A stretch of DNA of 64,000 nucleotides from NCBI RefSeq assembly GCF_000421705.1, contig NZ_ATXN01000002.1:1364001-1428000 (forward strand), read 5' to 3'. This document shows, piece by piece, positions 30,590 to 39,456 of this stretch. This DNA comes from Brevundimonas naejangsanensis DSM 23858. GTDB lineage: Bacteria > Pseudomonadota > Alphaproteobacteria > Caulobacterales > Caulobacteraceae. The notes under the pieces are model-generated. The model was not told where the DNA came from, made no database searches, and worked only from the letters and a program-made list of their open reading frames with translations. Both the position numbers and the translations under genes were made by a program. Position 1 is the first letter of the stretch; the number at the start of each line of letters is the position of its first letter.

Positions 30590-31411
30590 ATGGATGCGCC
30601 TCAGTCGCCCTTCTGGATCGTACCGGCCGACGCCGGGCGCGCGACGCCGTTGGTGTTCGCCTCGCCGCATTCGGGAGACATCTATCCGGAGGACATGAAG
30701 ACCGCCGCCTCTGTCCGCGCCGTCCGCAGCGCAGAGGACGCCGCCGTAAATCAATTGATCGACTGCGGGCCGAAGGAGGGCGCCGCCGTGATCGCCGCGC
30801 GGTTCGGCCGGGCCTATGTCGATCTGAACAGGGCGCCGGACGAGTGGGATCCGGCCCTGATCATCGCCGCGGACGAAGCGCCTGCCACCGCCAAGGCTCT
30901 GGCCGGATACGGCGTGGTGGCCCGTCTGGCGGGAGACGGGACGCCTCTTTACGATCGACGCCTGACCAAGAGCGAGGCCGAGGCGCGGGTGACGCAGGTT
31001 CATGCCCCCTATCACGCGGCCCTGACGCAGATGATGCAGGCGACGCGATCGCGCGTCGGGCGGGCGGTGCTGGTCGACTGGCACTCCATGCCTGCGCGGG
31101 CGACAGGCGGCGCGGTGGACGTAGTGCTGGGCGACCGGCATGGGACCAGTTGCGACGTGGCGTTAACGCGGCGGCTGCGACGGCTGTTCGAAGCGCAGGG
31201 GCTGACGGTCGGGCTGAACCGGCCCTATGCGGGCGGCTATGCGACCCAGCGGTGGGGACGGCCGGACGAGGGCTTTGAGGCCATCCAGGTGGAACTGAGC
31301 CGGGGCCTGTACTGGGACGAGGCCGCCTGGGCCCCCTCCCCCGGCTGGAACCGCTGCCGCTCGGCCCTGCGACGGGTGATCGCCGAACTGTGCGCCGACT
31401 GGCGCGCCTGA
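30590..31411 (+). CDS. N-formylglutamate amidohydrolase-family protein
   Basis: Zinc-type hydrolase of the FGase family (release of formate from N-formylglutamate, or a related deformylation). I chose ATG 30590 (273 residues, MDAPQSPFWIVPADAG); a start 21 codons upstream has no ribosome site. Family motifs: VFASPHSGDIYPEDM near residue 26, ARFGRAYVDLNRAPDEWD near 70, LVDWHSMPARATGG near 160 and GGYATQRWGRP near 213. No other hut genes are nearby, so its pathway here is not shown. It is divergent from cpdR, with 122 bp between the two starts. Confidence 0.82.
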   Translation: MDAPQSPFWIVPADAGRATPLVFASPHSGDIYPEDMKTAASVRAVRSAEDAAVNQLIDCGPKEGAAVIAARFGRAYVDLNRAPDEWDPALIIAADEAPATAKALAGYGVVARLAGDGTPLYDRRLTKSEAEARVTQVHAPYHAALTQMMQATRSRVGRAVLVDWHSMPARATGGAVDVVLGDRHGTSCDVALTRRLRRLFEAQGLTVGLNRPYAGGYATQRWGRPDEGFEAIQVELSRGLYWDEAAWAPSPGWNRCRSALRRVIAELCADWRA

Positions 31412-31442
31412 CGACAGGTCGCCTGACGATTGGGCGCGGGAC

Positions 31443-31474
31443 AAAAAAAGAGCCGCGCCAAACGGCGCGGCTTT
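31443..31474 (-). terminator. Rho-independent terminator (minus strand)
   Basis: AGCCGCGCC / GGCGCGGCT form a 9-bp stem with a 4-base loop. Read on the minus strand it is followed by CTTTTTTT. It lies 186 bp past the DUF599 gene; the stretch between (31475-31659) is A-rich and holds no gene I can support. On the plus strand the T-run is only three bases. Confidence 0.8.
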
Positions 31475-31659
31475 GGAAAGTCTATAGGGAGGAAACGCCC
31501 AGGAAGGGCAAGACGCCCGAAAGCGTCGAAAGCAAAGTTAGTTTGCAGCGCACAAAAAAACAAGGCCCGATTCAACCTTATACAATCACGGGATGTTACG
31601 AAGTTTGGCCATTCTCCAGGCGCCGGGCGTCATGGCCGACTTCGCAACTGCGAGATGGC

Positions 31660-32346
31660 CTAGCCCCGCTCCAGCAGGCGCCGGGCCTGGCGAATGGCGC
31701 CGGCGGCGGGGGAGGCCAGTTGGCGCCAGGCCAGCAGCGCGAACACAGACACTGCGCCGAGCAGCAGCCACAGCGGCCCGAACAGCCAGGCGGCGGCGGC
31801 CAGGGCGAAATAATAGCCGCGCACGCCCTGATTGAAGTTGGTCAGGGCGGGATTGAGCACCCGCGCCACGGCCCGGCCATAGGCGACGCGGTCGGCCTCT
31901 TCATGGATTTCAGGCGCCGCGCCGATCAGGGCGACGGTGTAATTCAGCTGGCGCAGCGCCCAGATGAAGTCGAGGAAGCCGCGCGCCAGGCACAGCAGCA
32001 CCAGAGCCAGCTTGGCCTCCATCAGGCGCGGTGTGACGGCCTCGGCGCCGACGGCGGCGAAACCGCGCATGGCCGCCTCCCCTCCGAACAGCACGCCCGC
32101 CACGGCGGCGATCAGCAGCAGATTGGTTGAGGCGAAGAAGGAGCCCGAGTTGATCGAATGGCCCAGCAGCTGGCTGTCGATCAGCCGCATCTCGCGGTGG
32201 GTCATGGCGCGCATCCAGGCGTCGCGCACCGACAGCATGTCCACGTTGAGCGAGCCGCTGCGTCGCGCTGTCAGACGCATCAGCGGGCCATAGCCCAACC
32301 AGGCTATGACGAAGACGAACAGGGCGATCCAATCGAACAGACTCAT
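31660..32346 (-). CDS. DUF599-family inner-membrane protein
   Basis: Multi-spanning membrane protein of unknown function, 228 residues from ATG 32346. Hydrophobic segments occur at about residues 3-22, 75-90, 112-130, and two in the C-terminal third (roughly 178-215). The conserved DUF599 pieces MRLIDSQLLGHSINSGSFFA and LNPALTNFNQGVRGYYFALA are both present. The frame is open 24 codons upstream, into the region shared with the ppa promoter, which I do not include. It is divergent from ppa (125 bp between starts). Confidence 0.85.
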   Translation of the reverse strand: MSLFDWIALFVFVIAWLGYGPLMRLTARRSGSLNVDMLSVRDAWMRAMTHREMRLIDSQLLGHSINSGSFFASTNLLLIAAVAGVLFGGEAAMRGFAAVGAEAVTPRLMEAKLALVLLCLARGFLDFIWALRQLNYTVALIGAAPEIHEEADRVAYGRAVARVLNPALTNFNQGVRGYYFALAAAAWLFGPLWLLLGAVSVFALLAWRQLASPAAGAIRQARRLLERG

Positions 32347-32471
32347 GCCTGATTGACGCCACGTCGGCCCGCGCAAGGCAAGCGTGATCGCCGCGACGCT
32401 TGCCGTAAAGGCGCGCAAAGCTTATCACGCGCGTCAATTCTCCCCGTTCGCACCTGCAACAAGAGCGTACC

Positions 32472-33029
32472 ATGAACATCGACGCCATCCCGGTCGGCCC
32501 CAACGCGCCGTGGGACATCAACGTCATCATCGAGATCCCGCAGGGCGGCCTGCCGGTGAAGTATGAGATGGACAAGGACTCCGGCGCCCTGTTCGTCGAC
32601 CGCTTCCTGCACACCGCCATGTACTATCCGGGCAACTACGGTTTCGTGCCGCACACCCTGTCGGACGACGGCGACCCCTGCGACGTGATCGTGCTGAATC
32701 CGACGCCGGTGGTGCCGGGCTGCGTCATCCGCTCGCGCCCGATCGGCGTGCTGAAGATGGTCGATGAAGCCGGCGGCGACGAAAAGATCCTGGCCGTGCC
32801 GGTCGACAAGCTGAACCCTTATTACACCGAGGTCTCCAGCTACCGTCAGCTGCCCGCCATCCTGATCGAGCAGATCGAGCACTTCTTCACCCGCTACAAG
32901 GATCTGGAAAAGGGCAAGTCGGTCAAGGTCAACGGCTGGGGCGACGCGGGCGAAGCCGCAGAGCTGATCGCCGCCGGCATGGCCGCTCACCAGGCCAAGC
33001 TGGCCGCCAAGCACGAAGCCGCCGCCTGA
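32472..33029 (+). CDS. ppa: Inorganic pyrophosphatase (family I)
   Basis: Cytoplasmic enzyme that hydrolyses pyrophosphate and so pulls biosynthetic reactions forward. The protein has 185 residues. Active-site elements: [33 protein letters not shown], the metal-binding [11 protein letters not shown] (family signature with Asp residues near 66-71), and [17 protein letters not shown] terminator follows 24 bp after the stop, so it is monocistronic. Confidence 0.96.
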   Translation: MNIDAIPVGPNAPWDINVIIEIPQGGLPVKYEMDKDSGALFVDRFLHTAMYYPGNYGFVPHTLSDDGDPCDVIVLNPTPVVPGCVIRSRPIGVLKMVDEAGGDEKILAVPVDKLNPYYTEVSSYRQLPAILIEQIEHFFTRYKDLEKGKSVKVNGWGDAGEAAELIAAGMAAHQAKLAAKHEAAA

Positions 33030-33052
33030 TCGGCGCGCGTGTCTGAAAATGA

Positions 33053-33088
33053 AGAGGTCCCGCTGGAAACGGCGGGGCCTCTTTTTTT
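33053..33088 (+). terminator. Rho-independent terminator of ppa
   Basis: AGAGGTCCCGC and GCGGGGCCTCT pair (one G-T position) around a 9-base loop, followed by TTTTTTT. Confidence 0.9.
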
Positions 33089-33136
33089 GGGCGCTATCGC
33101 TCGCCGCGCGGCGGCTCGCTGCTTAAGCGCGACCTT

Positions 33137-33288
33137 CTCCCTCCCCTTCATGGGGAGGGTGGTCGGAGCGAAGCGGAGACCGGGTGGGGAGGGCCAAGCG
33201 ACCCTGGCCTCGGCGCTTGAATGACCCGGCCGCCCCCACCCGGCTTCGCCTTTCAGGCTCAGCCACCCTCCCCATGAAGGGGAGGGAG
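33137..33288. repeat. Palindromic intergenic element, variant form
   Basis: CTCCCTCCCCTTCATGGGGA... at the left end is matched by its exact reverse complement at the right (26 bases each side). The inner CCGGGTGGGG is matched by CCCCACCCGG. The layout is like the elements at 14467 and 20481 but with a CCCTCCCC core. It lies between the convergent ends of ppa and the KDPG-aldolase-like gene. Confidence 0.85.
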
Positions 33289-33295
33289 AGCCGTT

Positions 33296-33967
33296 TTACC
33301 TCTCCCTGAACGCCGCAATCGCTTCGACCGTCCGGCGCACCTGCGCCTCTATCCCCGCCCAGTCCTTCGCCTCGATGGCGGCCTTGGTGATCAACTTGGA
33401 CCCCATGCCCGCCGCGACGATGCCCGCGCCGAACCATTCGCGGATGGAGACTTCGTCCGGGTCGACCCCGCCTGTCGGCATGATCTTGGTCCACGGCATC
33501 GGCCCCAGCACCGCCTTGACGAAGTCCGCCCCGCCGACCGCGGCGCCGGGGAACAGCTTGACGATCTCGCAGCCCAGACCTTGGGCCTCGGAGATATCGC
33601 GCACCGAGCCGCAGCCGGGCGAATAGGCCACCATCCGGCGGTTGCAGACCTGCGCCACCTCGGGGACCAGACAGGGGCTGACCACAAACCGCGCGCCCGA
33701 CGCCAGATAGAGGGCCGCCGTCGCCGCATCCAGGATCGAGCCGACGCCCAGCAGGATATCCGGGTCCGTCCGCGCGAATTCCTTCGACAGGGCGGTGAAC
33801 GTCTCCCACGCGAAGTCGCCGCGATTGGTGAACTCCACCGCCCTTGCGCCGCCGCGCGCGCAGGCCCGGATCACTTCGGCGCAGACCTCGGCGTCGGGGT
33901 GGTAGAAGACGGGCACCACCCCTTGCGTCTCTATGGCGGTCAGCACGGCGAGGCGGTCGTGACGCAT
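33296..33967 (-). CDS. KDPG/KHG aldolase-family protein
   Basis: Class-I aldolase barrel of 223 residues. The catalytic pair is visible: Glu45 in ARAVEFTNRG and the Schiff-base Lys137 in CEIVKLFPGAAVGG. PWTKIMPTGGVDPDEVSIREW is the phosphate-binding end. The usual sequence after the first Glu (LR-T) is replaced by TNRG, and the loop before the Lys reads YSPGCGSVRDISEA. It therefore belongs to a divergent branch, and whether it cleaves KDPG is uncertain. It would complete the Entner-Doudoroff route whose other genes (18997-24266) lack eda. It is followed on the same strand only by the palindromic element. Confidence 0.8.
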   Translation of the reverse strand: MRHDRLAVLTAIETQGVVPVFYHPDAEVCAEVIRACARGGARAVEFTNRGDFAWETFTALSKEFARTDPDILLGVGSILDAATAALYLASGARFVVSPCLVPEVAQVCNRRMVAYSPGCGSVRDISEAQGLGCEIVKLFPGAAVGGADFVKAVLGPMPWTKIMPTGGVDPDEVSIREWFGAGIVAAGMGSKLITKAAIEAKDWAGIEAQVRRTVEAIAAFRER

Positions 33968-33997
33968 GAAAACTCCTTACAGCCTGAGAGCCGAAGC

Positions 33998-34837
33998 CTA
34001 TTCGGCGGTCGCCAGTTCCACCAGACGCTTGACCATCGGGCTGTTCGGATCGGCCAGAGGGTCCAGCACGGTGAAGTGGTCAGCGCCGTCCACGATCTCG
34101 ACATGGGTGTCGGCGCCCTTGCCGCCCCAGGCGGCGGCCATCTCTCGGCTCTGGCGAACGAATTCGTTGCTCTCGGCCCCGCCGACCCAGCAGTCCAGCG
34201 TCGTGCCGCCCGGCGTCGCCCCGTTCGGCGCGGGCCAGTGGATCGGCGACAGGGCGCGCGCGACCGGCGCGTCCAGCTTCAGCGCCTCGTTCAGCGAGGT
34301 GTGGACTAGCGGCTCCAGATCGAACACGCCCGAGATGGCCAGCGCCGCCCGCGCCCGGCCTTCGGACAACATGCCCGCCGCCATATGGCCGCCAACCGAA
34401 TGGCCGAACACTAAAGGCCGCTTGCCGCTGCGGGCGCGGACGAACTCCGTAGCGTCGCGCATCTGGCTGATGATCTTGCCGACCGTGACGCCCGGCGCCA
34501 GATCATAGCCCGGCACGGCGACGCTGATCCCATGCTCCAGCAGGGCGGGCGCTGCCCAGGCGAACCAGCCCCGGTCCAGCGCCTGCCAATAGCCGCCGTG
34601 CATGAAGACGGCGACCGGGGCGCCGGGCCCGGCGTCGAACCACTCCATCTTCTGGCGCTCGGACGGGCCGTATTCGAGGGTTTCAGGCCGTCGGGCGTCG
34701 ATCACCCGCAGCGAATCCTTGCGCCAGCGATCCAGAATGGCGGGGTGCCCCGGCACGCGGGCGCGGTTGTTATAGGCCGCCTCATAGGCCGCAGCCCGTT
34801 CTACTTGCGTCGCCTCGGGCGACAAAGCCTTACCCAT
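33998..34837 (-). CDS. Alpha/beta hydrolase, kynurenine-formamidase-like
   Basis: Cytoplasmic hydrolase of 279 residues. The oxyanion motif HGGYWQALDRGWF (near residue 79) is the signature of the arylformamidase/KFase branch. The nucleophile elbow is GHSVGGHMAAGM near residue 145, and the triad His lies in DGADHFTVLDPL near 253, with an Asp in the preceding strand. It may hydrolyse N-formylkynurenine or a related amide or ester; no other kynurenine genes are nearby. The downstream aldolase-like gene starts 30 bp after its stop on the same strand, so both could be one transcript. Confidence 0.85.
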   Translation of the reverse strand: MGKALSPEATQVERAAAYEAAYNNRARVPGHPAILDRWRKDSLRVIDARRPETLEYGPSERQKMEWFDAGPGAPVAVFMHGGYWQALDRGWFAWAAPALLEHGISVAVPGYDLAPGVTVGKIISQMRDATEFVRARSGKRPLVFGHSVGGHMAAGMLSEGRARAALAISGVFDLEPLVHTSLNEALKLDAPVARALSPIHWPAPNGATPGGTTLDCWVGGAESNEFVRQSREMAAAWGGKGADTHVEIVDGADHFTVLDPLADPNSPMVKRLVELATAE

Positions 34838-34887
34838 GTCGTCTCCATCCGCTAGAGACCTCCGCTTGAACGGGAGGCTTGAAGGCC

Positions 34888-35148
34888 ATGATGACCGCCA
34901 TTTTCGTCTTCATCAAATGCGAGTTGGGCTACGCCAACGATGTTGCGGCCGATCTGGTCGATAATGTCGAGAATGTGAGCGAGGTCTATTCGACATCGGG
35001 CCAGCACGACCTGCTGGCCAAGTTCCAGCTGCCGAAGGACGCCGACATCGGCACCTTCGTGACCAAGCAGGTGCAGACGCGCCCGCACATCCGCGACACC
35101 TTCACCGTCATCACCTTCTCGCCCTTCCTGCCCAGCAAGCGCGCCTGA
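34888..35148 (+). CDS. Stand-alone Lrp/AsnC ligand-binding (RAM) domain protein
   Basis: A protein of 86 residues from ATG 34888, with GGAGG 10 bp upstream. It consists only of the effector-binding domain of Lrp/AsnC regulators, with no helix-turn-helix: MTAIFVFIKCELGYANDVAA, then VENVSEVYSTSGQHDLLAKF, and VQTRPHIRDTFTVITFSPF. Such single domains form rings and can bind amino acids or modulate full-length Lrp proteins; the role here is not known. It is divergent from the KFase-like gene (50 bp apart) and upstream of the M16 peptidase. Confidence 0.87.
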   Translation: MMTAIFVFIKCELGYANDVAADLVDNVENVSEVYSTSGQHDLLAKFQLPKDADIGTFVTKQVQTRPHIRDTFTVITFSPFLPSKRA

Positions 35149-35165
35149 GGGGCCCTCGCTCGCAA

Positions 35166-35183
35166 CATGAACAATCGTTCATG
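35166..35183. promoter_or_regulatory. Palindrome upstream of the M16 peptidase (operator candidate)
   Basis: CATGAAC and GTTCATG are perfect 7-bp arms around AATC, 78 bp before the peptidase start. The TGAAC-N4-GTTCA form is common for TetR-type regulators, but no such gene is adjacent. Confidence 0.45.
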
Positions 35184-35260
35184 GAGCCATGTGCCGCGTT
35201 GCGGGACGCGTTTACACGGCTAAGGTCCGGCCCAACATGATCCGTTGGGGACCAAACACC

Positions 35261-38113
35261 ATGCGCCTTGCCTCTTCCGTAGCTCTCGCCGCCCTTCTGG
35301 CCGTGAGCACGCCCGTTCTGGCCGCGCCCGTCGCGACCGCCGCCGCAACCCAGGCCCCGTCTCAGGCCCAGCCTCTGCGCGGCGCGCCGGTGTCTGAGTT
35401 GATCGCCCGCGTCGACATTCCGTGGCAGCGCTTCCAGCTGGAGAACGGCCTGACCGTTCTGGTGCACGAGGACCGCAAGGCGCCCGTGGTGGCGGTGTCG
35501 GTCTGGTACAACGTCGGCTCCAAGGATGAACCCAAGGGGTCGACCGGCTTCGCCCACCTGTTCGAACACCTGATGTTCGGCGGGTCGGAGAACTCGCCTT
35601 CCAGCCACATCCAGACGATGAACGCAGCGGGCGCCACGGGCCTGAACGGCACGACCTGGTTCGACCGCACCAACTATTTCCAGACGGTGCCGACCCCGGC
35701 GCTGGAATACACGCTTTATCTGGAATCCGACCGCATGGGCTATCTGCTGGGCCAGGTCAGCCAGGAGGTGCTGGATCTGCAGCGCGGCGTCGTCCAGAAC
35801 GAGAAGCGCCAGGGCGACAACCAGCCCTACGGCATGACCTATTACGCCACGCTGGAAGCCCTGTTCCCCGAGGGGCACCCCTATCGCCACTCGACCATCG
35901 GCTCGATGGACGATCTGGACGCCGCCAGCATGGAGACGGTGCGCGACTGGTTCCGCCAGAACTACGGCCCGAACAACGCCGTCCTGGTCCTGTCAGGCGA
36001 CATCAATGAAGCCAAGGCCCGCGAGCTGACCGAGAAATATTTCGGCTCCATCGCACGCGGCCCGGTCAACACCCCGGCGGCGGCCCCCGTGCCGACGCTG
36101 GCGGCGCCGGTCGAACAGGTGCTGCACGACCGCGTAGCCCAGACCCGCATCAGCCGCACCTGGGCCGTGCCGGGCCTGGGCGATCCGGACTCCGTGCCGC
36201 TGAGCGTCGGCGCCTCGGTGCTGGGCGGCCTGGCCAGCTCGCGTCTGGACAACGTCCTGGTGCGCGACGAGCAGACGGCCTCGGGCGTGTCGGCCGGTAA
36301 TCAGGTGTTCCAGCGCGTCGGCATGTTCAGCTATTCCGCCATGGTCAAGCCGGGGGCCGACGCCGACGCCGTGGCCAAGCGCATGGACGAGGTGCTGGCC
36401 GACCTGATCGCCAACGGCCCGACCCAGGACGAGATCGACCGGGTGGTGACGCGCTACGCCTCGCAGCGCATCCAGGGGCTGGAAATGGCCAACGGCAAGG
36501 CCTCGGTCCTGGCCGAGGGGCAGCTGTATTCCAACGATCCCGACTTCTACAAAAAGGAGCTGGCGGCCTATGCGGCGGTGACCCCGGCTCAGGTCCAGGC
36601 GGCCATGAGCAAATGGCTGAGCCGCCCCGTCTACAGCCAGATCGTCATGCCGGGCGAGCGTGAGGCCTATGCCGAAGCCGCCGCCGCGCCGTCGGGCGCG
36701 ACTCCGACGCCGGCCGAGCCGATCCAGCGCGTCGCCCGCGACGCCGCCCCCGCCATCGGCCAGGTGTCCAACGTCGTCTTCCCGGCGGTGGAGCGCGCCG
36801 CCCTGTCGAACGGCGTCGAGATCGTCTACGCCCGCTCGACCACCGTGCCGGTGACGCGCGTGGCGCTGGAGTTCGACGCCGGGGTCGCCGCCGATCGCGC
36901 CGACCGTCTGGGCGCCCACACCCTGATGCTGAACGTCATGCAGGAAGGCACGACGACGCGCGATTCCAAGGCCCTGGCCGAGGCGCAGGAACGTCTGGGC
37001 GCCAGCGTCTCCGTCGGCTCCTCGATGGATCGCACGGTGGCCAATCTGTCGGCTGTGACGACCAATCTGCAGCCGTCGCTGGCCCTGCTGTCGGACGTGG
37101 TGCGTAACCCCGCCTTCGCCCCGGCCGAGATCGAGCGCCTGCGCGCCACTCGTCTGGCGGGCCTAGCCAATGAGAAGACGCAGCCGGGCGCCATCGCCGG
37201 CCGCGCCCTGCCGCCGCTGATCTATGGCGAGAACCACCCCTATGGCCGCTCCTTCAGCGGTACGGGCGACGAGGCGGTGATCCGCAGCCTGTCGCGCGAC
37301 GACCTGATGGCTGAACACGCCCGCTGGATCCGTCCCGACAACGCCAAGCTGTTCGTGGTGTCCGACCTGCCGCTGGCCGAGCTGAAGCCGCAGCTGGAAG
37401 CCGCATTCGGCGACTGGCGCGCGCCGTCGACGGCCAAGGGAACCAAGGCGTTCGACGCCGCCCTGCCCCAGACCTCGGCCCGCATCGTCCTGATCGACCG
37501 TCCGCAGTCGCCGCAGTCGCTGATCTATGGCGGTCAGGTGCTGCCGGTGTCGGGCACGGACGATCTGCTGACCCTGACCACGGCCAATACGGTCCTGGGC
37601 GCCGACTTCCTGTCGCGCATCAACGCCGATCTGCGCGAGACCAAGGGCTGGTCCTACGGGGTGCGCGGCAACGTCAGCACCCTGCAGCACCGCTCGCCCT
37701 ATATCGTCAACGCCCCGGTGCAGGCCAACCGCACCGGCGAGTCCATCGCCGCCCTGATCGGTCAGTACGAGCGTTTCCTGGGCGCTGACGGCGTGACGGC
37801 GGCCGAGCGCGAGCGCACCGTTCTGGGCGACACGCGCGGTCTGTCGGGCAGCTATGAGACGTCGTTCCAGGTGTTGGGCGCCCTGCGCTCGAACGCCCTG
37901 TACGGCCGCCCGGACAACTATCAGGAGACGCTGGCGGGCCGCATCAACGCCCTGACGGCCGAGCAAATGGACGCCGCCGCCCGCGCCGCGATCAAGCCCG
38001 ACAGCTTCGTCTGGGTGGTGGTCGGCGACGCCTCGGTGGTCAAACCGCAGCTGGACGCCCTGGGCCTGCCGGTCGAGGTGCGCGCCGCCGAAGCGCCGAA
38101 GCCGGCCCAGTAA
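35261..38113 (+). CDS. M16-family zinc peptidase (pitrilysin/insulinase type), periplasmic
   Basis: Large secreted peptidase of 950 residues with two tandem M16 halves. ATG 35261 starts a signal peptide (residues 1-21, ending PVLAAP); an upstream in-frame start would bury it. The first half carries the inverted zinc motif His99-Leu-Phe-Glu-His103 in GFAHLFEHLMFGG, with the third ligand Glu expected near residue 180. The second half (from about 505, AVERAALSNGVEIVYARS) lacks the zinc motif, as is normal, and has the ETKGWSYGVRG substrate-binding strand near residue 794. The C-terminus contains a small tandem duplication around the stop (GCCCAGTAAGCC twice), so only the first stop is used. Confidence 0.94.
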   Translation: MRLASSVALAALLAVSTPVLAAPVATAAATQAPSQAQPLRGAPVSELIARVDIPWQRFQLENGLTVLVHEDRKAPVVAVSVWYNVGSKDEPKGSTGFAHLFEHLMFGGSENSPSSHIQTMNAAGATGLNGTTWFDRTNYFQTVPTPALEYTLYLESDRMGYLLGQVSQEVLDLQRGVVQNEKRQGDNQPYGMTYYATLEALFPEGHPYRHSTIGSMDDLDAASMETVRDWFRQNYGPNNAVLVLSGDINEAKARELTEKYFGSIARGPVNTPAAAPVPTLAAPVEQVLHDRVAQTRISRTWAVPGLGDPDSVPLSVGASVLGGLASSRLDNVLVRDEQTASGVSAGNQVFQRVGMFSYSAMVKPGADADAVAKRMDEVLADLIANGPTQDEIDRVVTRYASQRIQGLEMANGKASVLAEGQLYSNDPDFYKKELAAYAAVTPAQVQAAMSKWLSRPVYSQIVMPGEREAYAEAAAAPSGATPTPAEPIQRVARDAAPAIGQVSNVVFPAVERAALSNGVEIVYARSTTVPVTRVALEFDAGVAADRADRLGAHTLMLNVMQEGTTTRDSKALAEAQERLGASVSVGSSMDRTVANLSAVTTNLQPSLALLSDVVRNPAFAPAEIERLRATRLAGLANEKTQPGAIAGRALPPLIYGENHPYGRSFSGTGDEAVIRSLSRDDLMAEHARWIRPDNAKLFVVSDLPLAELKPQLEAAFGDWRAPSTAKGTKAFDAALPQTSARIVLIDRPQSPQSLIYGGQVLPVSGTDDLLTLTTANTVLGADFLSRINADLRETKGWSYGVRGNVSTLQHRSPYIVNAPVQANRTGESIAALIGQYERFLGADGVTAAERERTVLGDTRGLSGSYETSFQVLGALRSNALYGRPDNYQETLAGRINALTAEQMDAAARAAIKPDSFVWVVVGDASVVKPQLDALGLPVEVRAAEAPKPAQ

Positions 38114-38151
38114 GCCAGCCCAGTAAGCCGCTTCACCCAGACGTAAACGAG

Positions 38152-38182
38152 ACGGCCGGCGGGGCGACCCGCCGGCCGTTTT
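38152..38182 (+). terminator. Rho-independent terminator of the M16 peptidase gene
   Basis: ACGGCCGGCGGG and CCCGCCGGCCGT form a 12-bp stem with a 4-base loop, then TTT(T). Confidence 0.9.
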
Positions 38183-38253
38183 GCTTTGCGGTTGACCCGA
38201 AAGGCCGTGGAGGCGAGCCTTCCCGTCGTCTGCTGCCTTCAGCCGGAGCCTTC

Positions 38254-39009
38254 ATGCCGACCGACGCCCTGATCCCTTCCGCCCGCGCCCCGCGCCTGGC
38301 CGTGCTGATCGACGGCGAGAACGCCTCGGCCCGGATCGCCGAGGCCCTGTTCACCGAAATCGCGACGCTGGGCGAGGCTTCGGCGCGGCGCATCTATGGC
38401 GACGCGGCCAGTCCGGCGCTGCGCGGCTGGATCGACGTCCTGCCGCGCTGGGCGATCCAGTGGCAGCAGAATTTCCAGAACACCAAGGGCAAGAACTCGG
38501 GCGACATCGCCCTGGTCATCGACGCAATGGACCTGCTGCATTCGGGACGGTTTGACGGCTTCTGCCTGGTGTCGTCGGACAGCGACTTCACCCGGTTGGC
38601 GGCGCGCATCCGCGAGCAGGGCGTCCCGGTCTACGGCTTCGGCGAGCAGAAGACGCCCGAGAGCTTCCGTCAGGCCTGCACCCGCTTCATCTATACCGAG
38701 AACCTGACGGTCCCGTCGCCCGAGACCAATGACGAGGCCGCGGCGACGCCCCCCGCCCCCGCTCGCCGCAAACCGTCCGAAGCCGGGCGTCTGATCGCCA
38801 AGGCCATCGCCGATATGGACGAAGACGGCGATGGCTGGGTAGCGATGGGGGGCATCGGCAGTCGGCTGCGCAACGCCTATCCCGATTTCGACCAGCGCAC
38901 CTATGGTCACGCCAAGTTGTCCGAACTGATCCGCGCCGCCGGTCGGTTCGATGTCGAGGTCGGCCCCGGAGGCGTCATGCGGGTGCGGGTTAAACCCCGT
39001 CAGGTCTAA
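38254..39009 (+). CDS. NYN-domain putative RNase with C-terminal OST-HTH/LOTUS domain
   Basis: A protein of 251 residues. The NYN (PIN-like) fold occupies residues ~12-150: LAVLIDGENAS with the first acidic residue, GKNSGDIALVIDAMDLLHSG, then CLVSSDSDFTRLAARIREQG, and FIYTENL. These Asp residues form the expected metal site of a nuclease. After a Pro/Ala linker (residues ~158-180) the C-terminal ~70 residues (GRLIAKAIADMDEDGDGWVA, then HAKLSELIRAAGRFDVE) match the LOTUS/OST-HTH RNA-binding domain. It is probably an RNA-processing enzyme; its target is unknown. Confidence 0.87.
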   Translation: MPTDALIPSARAPRLAVLIDGENASARIAEALFTEIATLGEASARRIYGDAASPALRGWIDVLPRWAIQWQQNFQNTKGKNSGDIALVIDAMDLLHSGRFDGFCLVSSDSDFTRLAARIREQGVPVYGFGEQKTPESFRQACTRFIYTENLTVPSPETNDEAAATPPAPARRKPSEAGRLIAKAIADMDEDGDGWVAMGGIGSRLRNAYPDFDQRTYGHAKLSELIRAAGRFDVEVGPGGVMRVRVKPRQV

Positions 39010-39092
39010 GCGGAGCCATTGAAAGAACGACGTTGTAAGATTTTAAGGCTGCCCTCATAGTAGCCGTCGAATGTGCCCATGGAGGCTTCGCC

Positions 39093-39428
39093 ATGCTGAT
39101 TTCGACCATCGCCCTACTGATTGTTAGCGGCGCTCCGATGCAGAACGACGACACGGCCACAGCGGAACGCCGCCAGCCCATCACGTCCAATTCCCCCACG
39201 CGGGCCATTTCCGCGCGATCGCCGACGGTGGCCAACGTCCCCACCCGTACGGTCTGCGGCTGGGAGCGGGCCATGGGCAGCACCATCCAGCAACGCGTCT
39301 GCCGCAAGGTGCCTTTGAACAGCAGCCAGCGCGAACAGATGTCGTCTGACGTGATACGCGAAATGCAGGGCTCGCGCTGGGGCGAACTTCCGGTGCCGCG
39401 CTCTCCTGGCGGTCGCCCTGTGGGCTGA
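39093..39428 (+). CDS. Small secreted protein with a Cys-x(n)-GS-x-I-VCR motif (paralogue 1)
   Basis: Predicted exported protein of 111 residues; GGAGG lies 7 bp before the ATG. The hydrophobic start MLISTIALLIVSGAP is short and could be a signal peptide. The conserved part is RTVCGWERAMGSTIQQRVCR (residues ~52-71), two cysteines 16 residues apart, followed by SSQREQMSSDVIREMQ. The next gene has the same core. I know this core (CxxE-GS-VCR-xxxQ) from many short uncharacterised alphaproteobacterial exported proteins. Function unknown. Confidence 0.7.
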   Translation: MLISTIALLIVSGAPMQNDDTATAERRQPITSNSPTRAISARSPTVANVPTRTVCGWERAMGSTIQQRVCRKVPLNSSQREQMSSDVIREMQGSRWGELPVPRSPGGRPVG

Positions 39429-39456
39429 TGCTTAACGCAGGCAAAAGGTGTTCCTC

